Assembly (NCBI GenBank): GCA_021786215.1
Contig: JAJYNT010000180.1
Coordinates: forward strand, 1 to 5,663
Direction: 5' to 3'
Source: Chloroflexota bacterium
GTDB taxonomy: Bacteria > Chloroflexota > UBA6077
DNA: 5,663 bases
Shown in pieces: positions 1-5,548 of this stretch. The position numbers and the translations under genes were made by a program. Below the pieces are notes generated by a model. The model was not told where the DNA came from. It searched no databases and worked only from the letters and a program-made list of their open reading frames with translations. Positions within the stretch are counted from its first letter, which is position 1, and each line of letters opens with the position of its first letter.

Positions 1-210
1 CGTCCGCCGGAGGGTATCCCTCAGCTTCTCGGTGTACTCGGCTCGATAGCGCTGCTCGAAGAGGATCCGCCCATACTCGGCGATCAGACCGGGGTAGTGC
101 CGCTGCAACATCGCCTTTTCCAGCAGTTCCGGCGCGTTGGTCTTCACATCCACGAAGCTTCCCCAGGCCTCCCCAGGGTGGCTGAACCGGGTGGCGAATT
201 GGAGGGGCAA
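1..210 (-). CDS. Unidentified protein, N-terminal part (cut by window edge)
   Basis: An open minus-strand frame runs from a TTG at 208-210 to the left edge (70 codons, no stop) with GC-rich third positions and protein-like composition. The start of the product reads (M)PLQFATRFSHPGEAWGSF, followed by DVKTNAPELLEKA and then a charged, probably helical stretch with GLIAEYGRILFEQRYRAEY. I do not recognise the family. The TTG lies 10 nt after the stop of the DUF438/hemerythrin gene, so the two are probably co-transcribed and may be translationally linked. The start is uncertain: no good Shine-Dalgarno sequence precedes the TTG, and a GTG about 19 codons further in is an alternative. The long plus-strand frame over the same bases is an antisense shadow. 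Confidence 0.6.
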   Translation of the reverse strand, partial: MPLQFATRFSHPGEAWGSFVDVKTNAPELLEKAMLQRHYPGLIAEYGRILFEQRYRAEYTEKLRDTLRRT

Positions 211-220
211 GGTAGGGAGC

Positions 221-1432
221 TCAAAGCAGCCGCTTCTCCCCCTGCAACGCCCTGATGTCGGTCGCGTCCTGGGTCACCTCGACGCAACCCAGGTAGTGTC
301 CATCCCTACGCACGGCATAGTAGCGGATCACGATGAAGTGACCGTTGGATTGGATCCAGAATTCCGCCGAGTCCCGGCGATTGTTCCTGAAGTCATCCAG
401 GATCTGGTTCACCACGTGAACGCTCTTCTCCGGGTGGCACTGCTGGACCTTTCGCCCTATGATGGCTGCTGTTCGTGGAAAGATCCTCTCCCTGGTCTGG
501 CTGAAGTAGCGAACGGTATCCTGGTCGTCCACGAAGGTCAGATCGACGGGCAGGGCGTTCAGGATCGGCTCCAGGGCGTCCAGCAAGATGGTCCCGATGG
601 AGAATGGTATCACGCCGTCGACCTGTGTGCGCGCGGACTCGATCCTCTCACTTGCCGTGGATACACCCGAGGGCAGCACCTTCCAGTACCCGATCTCGCC
701 GAACTGTCGGGTCGTACTCGCCCACTCCTCCTCGGTCATCACTTGAAGGGCCGCGGGAAAGAGGACATTGTTCTCCTTGAAGAAATGGCTTTCCAGCATC
801 GCCGCCAATTGCTCGGCCACGTTTCCCAACCGCTTTCCCAGCCTCCCTGCCGGCGTGCTATCCGCCTCCCGGACAAGTGCGTACAGCTCTTTCTTCAGGA
901 CCCTGATCTTGTCGTGCTCTCTCCACATCATGGCCGGGGGTTCCACGATCCCGTGCTTTTCCAGGTATGGGAAGAGCACGTTCTCCTCCCGAAGGTAGTG
1001 ATTGCCTGAGGCTTCGAACTGTTGGGCGATTGCCCTCAACCTCCCAACAGTGGGTGATGCTGCGTCCCTGTCCGTGGCGCTGGCTATCTGCCTCGCGGTG
1101 TCTACCAGTTGAGCGCTCAACTCAAGGATTAGCTCGTGTTCCTTCATGAGGATTTGGATCGGATGTCCTGCCCCTGCCTCCGCCTGCTCCCCCTGCAGGC
1201 TTTCCTGGAACACCATCAGGTGGACGTCGCAGAGTCGCTCGATCTCCTCCCGAGGGAACCCCTCTTCGATCATCTCACCTTCAGTCTGCGCGATCTCAGT
1301 CGCCGTCAGTGTGCGGAGTAGATCCGCGGATTCTCGTTTCGCCCGCTCGGGATCGACTCCCTGATGGATCTCTCTAATCAACCGTTTCAGCGTGGCCTTC
1401 CTATCGGTCATCTCGCCCAGTAGTTCGCTCAC
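221..1432 (-). CDS. DUF438 / hemerythrin (HHE) / PAS domain protein, putative O2, NO or redox sensor
   Basis: This is a 403-residue soluble protein with three modules. Residues about 8-80 match DUF438, a helical domain usually found N-terminal to hemerythrin domains. Residues about 88-235 form a hemerythrin-like four-helix bundle. Its di-iron ligand candidates are H90/H99 in HPIQILMKEHE, H145 and E149 in HYLREENVLFPYLEKH, H160, H173 in MMWREHDKI, and H216 and E220 in HFFKENNVLFP. Residues about 290-398 form a C-terminal PAS domain (VDLTFVDDQDTVRYFSQT, then EFWIQSNGHFIVIRYYAV). Known members bind O2 or act in oxidative, nitrosative or iron-sulfur stress; the exact role here is inferred. There is no kinase, cyclase or DNA-binding domain, so any signalling needs a partner. 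The start is GTG, with GAGGTG at 1437-1442, four bases upstream. A CRP/FNR-type site and -10 box lie upstream, and an unidentified gene follows after 10 nt. Confidence 0.9.
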   Translation of the reverse strand: MSELLGEMTDRKATLKRLIREIHQGVDPERAKRESADLLRTLTATEIAQTEGEMIEEGFPREEIERLCDVHLMVFQESLQGEQAEAGAGHPIQILMKEHELILELSAQLVDTARQIASATDRDAASPTVGRLRAIAQQFEASGNHYLREENVLFPYLEKHGIVEPPAMMWREHDKIRVLKKELYALVREADSTPAGRLGKRLGNVAEQLAAMLESHFFKENNVLFPAALQVMTEEEWASTTRQFGEIGYWKVLPSGVSTASERIESARTQVDGVIPFSIGTILLDALEPILNALPVDLTFVDDQDTVRYFSQTRERIFPRTAAIIGRKVQQCHPEKSVHVVNQILDDFRNNRRDSAEFWIQSNGHFIVIRYYAVRRDGHYLGCVEVTQDATDIRALQGEKRLL

Positions 1433-1451
1433 AGTACACCTCTTCCGCTCT

Positions 1452-1469
1452 GCCGACGGCTCGGTCGGC
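1452..1469 (-). promoter_or_regulatory. Small hairpin in the leader of the hemerythrin gene
   Basis: GCCGAC and GTCGGC form a perfect 6-bp stem with a 6-nt loop. It ends nine bases upstream of the GAGGTG ribosome binding site. It would lie inside the 64-nt leader if transcription starts near 1496. It may influence translation or RNA stability, or be chance in GC-rich DNA; no alternative structure that hides the ribosome binding site is obvious. Confidence 0.3.
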
Positions 1470-1502
1470 GATTTTCAGGGTTGTCCAACAATTGACAGTA
1501 AA

Positions 1503-1508
1503 ATTATG
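1503..1508 (-). promoter_or_regulatory. -10 box of the hemerythrin gene promoter
   Basis: CATAAT on the minus strand matches five of six bases of the sigma-70 consensus TATAAT. With the usual -12 to -7 placement, transcription would begin at about 1496 and give a 64-nt leader. The hexamer at the -35 spacing (CGGTAT, 1526-1531) is poor. That is expected of an activator-dependent promoter and fits the palindromic site centred at -41.5. Confidence 0.55.
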
Positions 1509-1530
1509 AGCCGATCCCCGGGGAGATACC

Positions 1531-1544
1531 GTGACTTTAGTCAC
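1531..1544 (-). promoter_or_regulatory. CRP/FNR-family operator upstream of the hemerythrin gene
   Basis: GTGACT-TT-AGTCAC is a perfect two-fold palindrome with the form GTGA-N6-TCAC, the core bound by CRP-like regulators. Read on the minus strand the left half extends to TTGTGA, as in the site described for HcpR, a CRP/FNR-family regulator of nitrosative-stress genes. Its centre (1537.5) lies 41.5 bp upstream of the start predicted from the CATAAT box, the class II activation position. The regulator itself is not in the window, so which family member binds is inference. Confidence 0.6.
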
Positions 1545-1587
1545 AAAAGGGAGGATTATCGATCGAAGCCACGAGGAGGAAACGGGG

Positions 1588-1615
1588 CCGCCCCGGCGGT
1601 TCACCGCCGGGGCGG
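1588..1615 (-). terminator. Perfect 12-bp GC hairpin, probable terminator of the peptidase gene
   Basis: Positions 1588-1599 and 1604-1615 are perfect inverted repeats (CCGCCCCGGCGG on the plus strand) around a TTCA loop. On the minus strand the sequence after the stem contains only a short TTTCC, so a classical U-tract is weak. It lies 195 nt past the peptidase stop and upstream of the hemerythrin promoter in the same direction, so it would insulate the two units. One open frame in the peptidase 3' flank ends with a TGA inside the loop. Confidence 0.5.
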
Positions 1616-1809
1616 ATGTGGGTGGTGTGGCACTGCCCGCTTGGCAGCCGCCGAGAGATTGACCTTCAGCTGTCTCGCGAACTCGCTCAAGTTGGGTAAC
1701 GACGTGGGAGCGGATGTGCCTGTCGCAACGTTGCCTTGGCCTGCTGAGCCCCTGCGCTAATGGCCTGGCTTGCCGGCGGATTGAGGGCCGCCGATGCCGC
1801 GCCGTTGCT
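1616..1809 (-). other. 3' flank of the peptidase gene with coding-like residue
   Basis: No independent gene with a start and ribosome site is visible here. On the minus strand the peptidase frame stays open for 40 codons after its TAG, to a TGA at 1687-1689, with an Ala/Pro/Gln-rich composition like the tail before the stop. A second frame is open for 51 codons from 1756 to a TGA at 1601-1603 and reads PNLSEFARQLKVNLSAAAKR in its middle. This could be a C-terminal extension lost through a nonsense mutation and a frameshift, or an ordinary GC-rich untranslated region. Confidence 0.3.
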
Positions 1810-2490
1810 CTAGGGCGCCGGGGCGGAAGTTGCGGCTGCCGGCGCCGGAGGCAAGATGGACTGGCCGCTGCTTCCCGGCCCAACAGAGAAGCCCCCGAAT
1901 GGAACACCACTCGCTCCCCATGCACGGAGCAGTTGGGCGGCCGTCATTGTCTGACGATAGCCTGGGCCCAGGTAATCCGCCGGGTCGTTGAAGACGAAGT
2001 TGTCACCCGAGTAGCCTACCAGGACGATGTAGTGGTCGGTGTCCACCGACCTGCTCATATGGTTAGGCAGAAGGGGGTAGTAGGTCTGAGCCACTACCGG
2101 GTGTCCCGCCTGCAGCTCGGCTCGAACCTCATCCGGCGTCCATTGCTGGAACACTCCCGGAGACGAGTAGGGACCGGTGACGGAGAGCCCGTGCTCTCGA
2201 ACCACCTCCGCGAGATCCTGGATCCGGGTGCCGGTGTTGGGGTCGGCAATGCCAAGCAGCTGGTTGGCCCGGTTGCGGAGATCCTCCACGGAGACGTTCT
2301 GTCCAAAGGCCTGGAGAACCATGGCGATGGACGCGGGGCCGCAGTTGGACTCGGCCCATGTGGTGCCGTCGAACTGGCTTATTTCGGGCACCGGCAGCAT
2401 GACGGCGGCCGGAGCCGCCCAGGCGGTCGACATGCCGATGGCGGCCACGAAGGCACCGAGAGCCATCAGCACGCGTAAGCGCACCTTCAC
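1810..2490 (-). CDS. Secreted C39-like cysteine peptidase family protein
   Basis: The product has 226 residues if translation begins at GTG 2488-2490, which is preceded by AGAAGGGA at 2501-2508. An in-frame ATG at 2587-2589 would add 33 residues of non-signal-like sequence and is less likely. A signal peptide is clear: KVRLR, a hydrophobic core, then AWA with cleavage near residue 25. The mature part matches the C39_2 papain-like fold. The motifs are SQFDGTTWAESNCGPASIAM with catalytic Cys50, DTDHYIVLVGY with His153, and FNDPA with Asp169, giving a complete Cys-His-Asp triad. Related domains process peptides or bind the wall; no ABC transporter or leader peptide lies nearby, so a bacteriocin role is not supported. 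The substrate is unknown. The last ~25 residues are Pro/Ala/Ser-rich. The gene diverges from the MFS exporter. Confidence 0.85.
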   Translation of the reverse strand: MKVRLRVLMALGAFVAAIGMSTAWAAPAAVMLPVPEISQFDGTTWAESNCGPASIAMVLQAFGQNVSVEDLRNRANQLLGIADPNTGTRIQDLAEVVREHGLSVTGPYSSPGVFQQWTPDEVRAELQAGHPVVAQTYYPLLPNHMSRSVDTDHYIVLVGYSGDNFVFNDPADYLGPGYRQTMTAAQLLRAWGASGVPFGGFSVGPGSSGQSILPPAPAAATSAPAP

Positions 2491-2534
2491 GATGGTAGAT
2501 TCCCTTCTCTGAAGATGATCTGCGATCAGACTGG

Positions 2535-2563
2535 ATGTAAGTGGAGAAAAGATAGTGTGCCAA
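2535..2563 (-). promoter_or_regulatory. Candidate promoter of the peptidase gene
   Basis: TTGGCA (2558-2563, five of six to TTGACA) and TTACAT (2535-2540, three of six) are separated by 17 bp on the minus strand. This would start transcription near 2528 and give a leader of about 38 nt. The -10 element is weak, so this is the best of several poor candidates in the divergent region. Confidence 0.3.
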
Positions 2564-2591
2564 AACGCACGTGGCCTATACTCTACCATAA

Positions 2592-2620
2592 TTGCGAAAA
2601 GTGCATTAAACAGCTGTAAG
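2592..2620 (+). promoter_or_regulatory. Candidate promoter of the MFS exporter gene
   Basis: TTGCGA (2592-2597) and TGTAAG (2615-2620) are separated by exactly 17 bp on the plus strand, each matching four of six consensus bases. Transcription from about 2627 would leave a leader of about 130 nt. The leader contains an inverted repeat, AGCGGC at 2650-2655 and GCCGCT at 2668-2673. The promoter would diverge from the peptidase gene within their shared 265-bp intergenic region. Confidence 0.35.
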
Positions 2621-2742
2621 ATGTGTGCTAAAGATCGCTGGTTGGAGCGAGCGGCCTACCTGTCCTAGCCGCTGGTACTTGCACAAAGCTCAGCCGCGGT
2701 GGGAGAATGGCTTACTACCTCGGCGGTCTGCCGGTCGCTCCC

Positions 2743-2747
2743 GGAGG
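2743..2747 (+). promoter_or_regulatory. Ribosome binding site that decides the MFS start
   Basis: GGAGG lies eight bases before the TTG at 2756-2758. The competing GTG at 2699 has no purine-rich sequence in front of it, and the ATG at 2707 is in a different frame. This favours the TTG and a 410-residue product. Confidence 0.55.
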
Positions 2748-2755
2748 CCGCCTCT

Positions 2756-3988
2756 TTGGAGCCAACCTTGACCGCGCCCTCCAAGCCCCACTCACAGAAC
2801 TGGCGTTTCCTCATGGTGCTCTTTTCGGTGAGCACCTTCCTGGAGTTGAGCGCTTGGGGGCACCTGCAGGCCTTCACCCCCCTCTATCTGAAGGAGCAGT
2901 TGGGGGTTTCTCCAGAGGATGTTCCCAGCTGGACCGGCATTCTGGCCTCTTCCTCCCTGATCATCGCCGTACCGCTCTCACCCTTCTGGGGTGTGCTGGC
3001 CGATCGCTACAGCCGGAAGGCGGTGATCATCCGTTCGCAGTTGGTCGAGGCCGTGGCCTACGGTCTGGCAGCCATGTGCCACGATGCCAACCAGTTCCTG
3101 GCGGTGCGCCTCCTGCTCGGCTTCTCCTATGGCAACATGGCGGTGGCGATGGCTACCCAGTCGATGGTCACACCGAGTCGTCAGGTGGGGACCGCCATAG
3201 GGATCATCCAGATGGCCTCCACGGTGGCCAGCAGCGTGGGGCCGTTGTTGGGCACTGTGCTGATCAATAGCTTCGGGATCCGAGCCATGTTCGCGGTCGA
3301 TGCCGCCAGCACTTTGACGGCGGCCCTGCTGCTCACCATCTTCTTCAGGGAGCCCCCGGTCCACGATCGCACGACGCCCCTGGGCGAGAAGCTGAAGGTG
3401 GTCTTCGACCAGGTGATCCGGGTTCCATCAGTCCGATGGAATTTCGTCTGCTGGTTCCTGATCTACGCGGGCGTTGCCGCGATCGATCCGTTCCTGCCGG
3501 TGCTTATAGATCATCTGGCCGGGAGTGCGGATTCGGTCACCATCATCGGGACCCTTCTGGCGGTCTACGGTACCCTCACCGCCCTGGGCACGCCGGTCAT
3601 GGGCCGGTTGGCCGACAGGGTGGGGGCCGCTCGGCTGTTCCTGATGGCCGCGCCCGCGCTGGCCATGATCGCCGCGGGCATCGGTTTGGCGCCGAGTCTG
3701 GCGATCCTCGCGGTGCTGATGATGGTCCGGGCGATCCCTCAGGCCAGCACGGCCGTGGTGCTCTACTCTCATCTGGCGGCCCACGTCCCCGCGCAGCATA
3801 GGGCGGCGGTGATGAGCCTCACCCCGATGCCCCGCAACGTAGCCTGGTTGGTTGCGCCCGGGCTAGCAGGTGCCGCTGCCGCCGGCCTCGGCCTGTCCGG
3901 GAGCTTCTGTCTGGCGGCTGGACTCTTCAGCGGGGCCACCGTCGTCGCCGTGCTGATGCTCAGGGCCTCCAAGCCAACCCCTGCTTAG
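2756..3988 (+). CDS. Major facilitator superfamily exporter (drug:H+ antiporter-like, 12 helices)
   Basis: The product is a 410-residue inner-membrane protein of usual MFS length. Numbering is from TTG 2756; a GTG at 2699 would add 19 residues. Hydrophobic segments form two six-helix halves. The first starts near residue 17 (FLMVLFSVSTFLELSAW) and the second near residue 228 after a charged central loop of about 30 residues (REPPVHDRTTPLGEKLK). Motif A, GVLADRYSRK, sits between helices 2 and 3 (residues 79-88, with Asp83). A second copy, GRLADRVG (283-290), occupies the matching place in the other half. This layout is typical of proton-driven exporters of the DHA1 type, but the substrate cannot be read from the sequence. 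No regulator gene is adjacent. The gene diverges from the C39-like peptidase and converges on the BASS transporter. Confidence 0.88.
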   Translation: MEPTLTAPSKPHSQNWRFLMVLFSVSTFLELSAWGHLQAFTPLYLKEQLGVSPEDVPSWTGILASSSLIIAVPLSPFWGVLADRYSRKAVIIRSQLVEAVAYGLAAMCHDANQFLAVRLLLGFSYGNMAVAMATQSMVTPSRQVGTAIGIIQMASTVASSVGPLLGTVLINSFGIRAMFAVDAASTLTAALLLTIFFREPPVHDRTTPLGEKLKVVFDQVIRVPSVRWNFVCWFLIYAGVAAIDPFLPVLIDHLAGSADSVTIIGTLLAVYGTLTALGTPVMGRLADRVGAARLFLMAAPALAMIAAGIGLAPSLAILAVLMMVRAIPQASTAVVLYSHLAAHVPAQHRAAVMSLTPMPRNVAWLVAPGLAGAAAAGLGLSGSFCLAAGLFSGATVVAVLMLRASKPTPA

Positions 3989-4040
3989 GCGGCACATCCG
4001 ACGAATGGCGCGGTCTCGCGGACATTGCCCGATGCCTGGC

Positions 4041-4111
4041 TTTGTAGTAACGACTTCAGTCGTTCGTCCTGTTGCGGCAAAGGGACGAAGGACTGAAGTC
4101 CTTACTACGAA
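4041..4111. repeat. Imperfect inverted-repeat element with nested hairpin arms (REP/MITE-like)
   Basis: Arms 4041-4069 and 4083-4111 pair over 29 positions around a 13-nt loop: 26 Watson-Crick pairs, one G-T pair and two mismatches (4051/4101 and 4062/4090). Each arm also folds on itself: AACGAC-TTCA-GTCGTT at 4049-4064 and AAGGAC-TGAA-GTCCTT at 4088-4103. The element sits between two convergent genes, beginning 53 nt past the MFS stop, where dispersed palindromic repeats often occur. It could also end transcription from both sides, although no good U-tract follows either arm. Similar GACTTCAGTC-type palindromes are, as I recall, dispersed in some bacterial genomes; I cannot check copy number here. 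Confidence 0.8.
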
Positions 4112-4200
4112 AATTGTTCTCCTGCTGTGCCGGACACTGCGGGGATCGCGAAGCGCCCCAAGCTAGGTCCTCGCGATGTGCGGGGCGGTCGTCCGAATCA

Positions 4201-4231
4201 GACGGGAGGGCAGATTTCCTGCCCTCCCGTC
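4201..4231 (-). terminator. Perfect 13-bp hairpin after the BASS gene
   Basis: GACGGGAGGGCAG (4201-4213) and CTGCCCTCCCGTC (4219-4231) are perfect inverted repeats around an ATTTC loop. It begins about 60 nt beyond the stop of the minus-strand BASS gene, a normal place for a terminator. No U-run follows on either strand (TGATTCGG on the minus side), so it may act with Rho, protect the 3' end, or serve the convergent MFS transcript as well. Confidence 0.55.
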
Positions 4232-4290
4232 CCGCCCCCGGGGGAGCGGTGCTACAAGGATGCTTAGTGTGGTCGAACCCAACTGCGGCG

Positions 4291-5277
4291 TCAGGTCGCC
4301 GGCTGTTGCTGTTGTCTTGGACTTGCCTCGACCTGAGCGGCCTTCACGGGTGGACGGCTCTGCAGATACGAGGCTACCAGCGCGCCGATGATCATGTTCA
4401 TCACCATATTGGCAATTGGCGGTAGGGCCGCGAAGGCGCCGAGATTCGTCGCGGCGAGCCCGGCACCCAGACCGGAATTGTACACGCCAACGTCGAACAT
4501 AATGGCCCGGGATGTCGCGTCATCCAGGCCCAGCTTCCGGGATATCAAGTAGGCCAAGCCCAGATTGATCAAGATCAAGACGCTCGTGGTCACGAAGACT
4601 ATCGGAACCCACACCAGGTTCTTTTGGATCGTCGGAGCCGCGGAGCTAATTATCCCGACCTCGACACCGTAGAGGGCCAGGGCAGATAGCATTGGAAGTA
4701 CCGGTTCTGCCTTGGCGATTCTCGCCTGGCCGATGCCGTATCTTATGAGCAGGCCGAGCACCAGCGGCACCAGGATTATCTGGAGAAGCTGGATGACCAT
4801 ACTCATGAAGTCCACCGGCACGAACGCGCTAGCCAGTAGTTTTGTGAAAGTCGGAGTGAGGATTGGAGCGAGTATCGTATTTAGTGAGGCCAGGCTGACG
4901 GCCAGCGCTACTGAACCGTGGGCCAGAAACGTGAAGAGGTTGGACGACACCCCCGCCGGGACTGAGCCATCCAGGATGGTGCCGGCAGCCAACTGGGGCT
5001 GGCTGGAGTAGACGAGGTGGGCGGCTATGACTGCCACCAGCGGAACCGTGATCCACTTGGTTACGAACCCAACGATTGCGGCTTTCGGATGCTGGACCAC
5101 ACCAGCCAGGGATTGGGTGGTCAGGGTAAGACTCATCAACAGGATCACGAAGCCCAGCAGGTAGGTGCTGTAATCGTGCAGCCACAGGAAAACAGAAGGC
5201 CAAGCGTAGGATGCAATCCCCAGTACAATCAGCCAGAGGGGCATAAGCCGGTTGAGTACGAAGGCCGCTGTGCGCAT
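4291..5277 (-). CDS. BASS (bile acid:sodium symporter) family transporter with altered ion-site residues
   Basis: The product is a 328-residue membrane protein of normal family length with about ten hydrophobic segments and a polar, glutamine-rich tail (from about residue 307). Family landmarks are HPKAAIVG (63-70), the helix-4 crossover GSVPAGVSSN (104-113), LAPILTP (136-142), and the helix-9 crossover DVGVYNSGLGAGLA (262-275). The family imports organic anions such as bile acids, pyruvate or pantoate, usually with sodium; the substrate here is unknown. Compared from memory with the structurally known Neisseria homologue, Ser-Asn of the first site is kept (S112, N113). Other ligands change: Gln77 to K74, Ser128 to A126, Thr132 to A130, Glu260 to D262, Gln264 to Y266. 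The ATG start has AAAGGA at 5287-5292, nine bases upstream. No operon partner is visible. Confidence 0.88.
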   Translation of the reverse strand: MRTAAFVLNRLMPLWLIVLGIASYAWPSVFLWLHDYSTYLLGFVILLMSLTLTTQSLAGVVQHPKAAIVGFVTKWITVPLVAVIAAHLVYSSQPQLAAGTILDGSVPAGVSSNLFTFLAHGSVALAVSLASLNTILAPILTPTFTKLLASAFVPVDFMSMVIQLLQIILVPLVLGLLIRYGIGQARIAKAEPVLPMLSALALYGVEVGIISSAAPTIQKNLVWVPIVFVTTSVLILINLGLAYLISRKLGLDDATSRAIMFDVGVYNSGLGAGLAATNLGAFAALPPIANMVMNMIIGALVASYLQSRPPVKAAQVEASPRQQQQPAT

Positions 5278-5544
5278 ATCACTCTATCCTTTCTTGTCTT
5301 GGGTCCTCGCGATGCCACGAAATGGTGCCACCCGAATCTTCCAATTCCGATCGCGGGTTTCCTGGGGGGCGCACGTACGTTTGTTGTCATCTCTTTACAT
5401 AGCATTCCTCCGGGGCGAAATTGCACAACCGCATGGCATCATCTACCTATGGACATCTGGAATTCTTTAAGAGAACAGTACGGTAAGTTTAAGTTGGCCT
5501 TAAGGCGAAAGCTCGCAACAGACCCGGGGTTGCCCGGCTGTTAG
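5278..5544. other. Gene-free region between the BASS gene and the insertion sequence
   Basis: No convincing gene lies in these 267 bp. They should hold the BASS promoter, but no pair of good -35/-10 boxes stands out on the minus strand. Contents seen: the BASS ribosome site (5287-5292), an ACGTACGT palindrome near 5373, a minus-strand GGAGG followed six bases later by ATGTAA (5395-5411), a 31-codon plus-strand frame at 5449-5544 without a ribosome site, and a hairpin at 5517-5542. The stretch at 5455-5505 is more AT-rich than its surroundings. Confidence 0.5.
5517..5542. repeat. Bulged hairpin abutting the insertion sequence end
   Basis: AACAG (5517-5521) pairs with CTGTT (5538-5542), and CCGGG (5524-5528) with CCCGG (5533-5537), giving a 10-bp stem with a 2-nt bulge and a GTTG loop. 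It ends two bases before the apparent left end of the insertion sequence. It could be a terminator for a gene that once lay upstream, a protective structure of the element, or part of the target site. Confidence 0.4.
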
Positions 5545-5548
5545 TGTC

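Noticed and set aside
137..1009. A 290-codon plus-strand open frame with an ATG
   Set aside because: It is antisense to the DUF438/hemerythrin/PAS gene, whose domains are recognisable. The plus-strand product has no domain and low-complexity composition. It is a shadow of GC-rich codon bias.
1492..1497. TTGACA on the plus strand, a perfect -35 box
   Set aside because: No -10 box lies 16-18 bp downstream (TCCCCG at 17 bp), and no plus-strand gene follows.
1401..1925. A 174-codon minus-strand open frame spanning the hemerythrin promoter
   Set aside because: It crosses the promoter, the operator, the hairpin and both flanking gene ends in a different frame. Its product is Arg/Pro-rich and resembles no protein.
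1714..2478. A 254-codon plus-strand open frame
   Set aside because: It lies opposite the C39-like peptidase, which has a signal peptide and a full catalytic triad. The plus product is rich in Arg/Gly/His without structure.
1810..2490. C39-like protein as the peptidase of a bacteriocin export system
   Set aside because: C39 bacteriocin peptidases are fused to an ABC transporter. Here there is a signal peptide, no transporter fusion and no double-glycine precursor gene in view.
4235..4244. CCCCCGGGGG palindrome
   Set aside because: It is a self-complementary run without a loop and cannot form a useful hairpin; such runs are expected in GC-rich DNA.
5229..5426. A 65-codon minus-strand frame overlapping the BASS start
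   Set aside because: It has no properly spaced ribosome site, its product is Arg/Pro-rich, and it would overlap the well-supported BASS start out of frame.
5017..5544. A 175-codon plus-strand open frame, including a 31-codon segment from ATG 5449
   Set aside because: Its first half is antisense to the BASS gene. The short segment from 5449 has no ribosome site and no recognisable sequence, and its stop next to the insertion sequence end may be chance.
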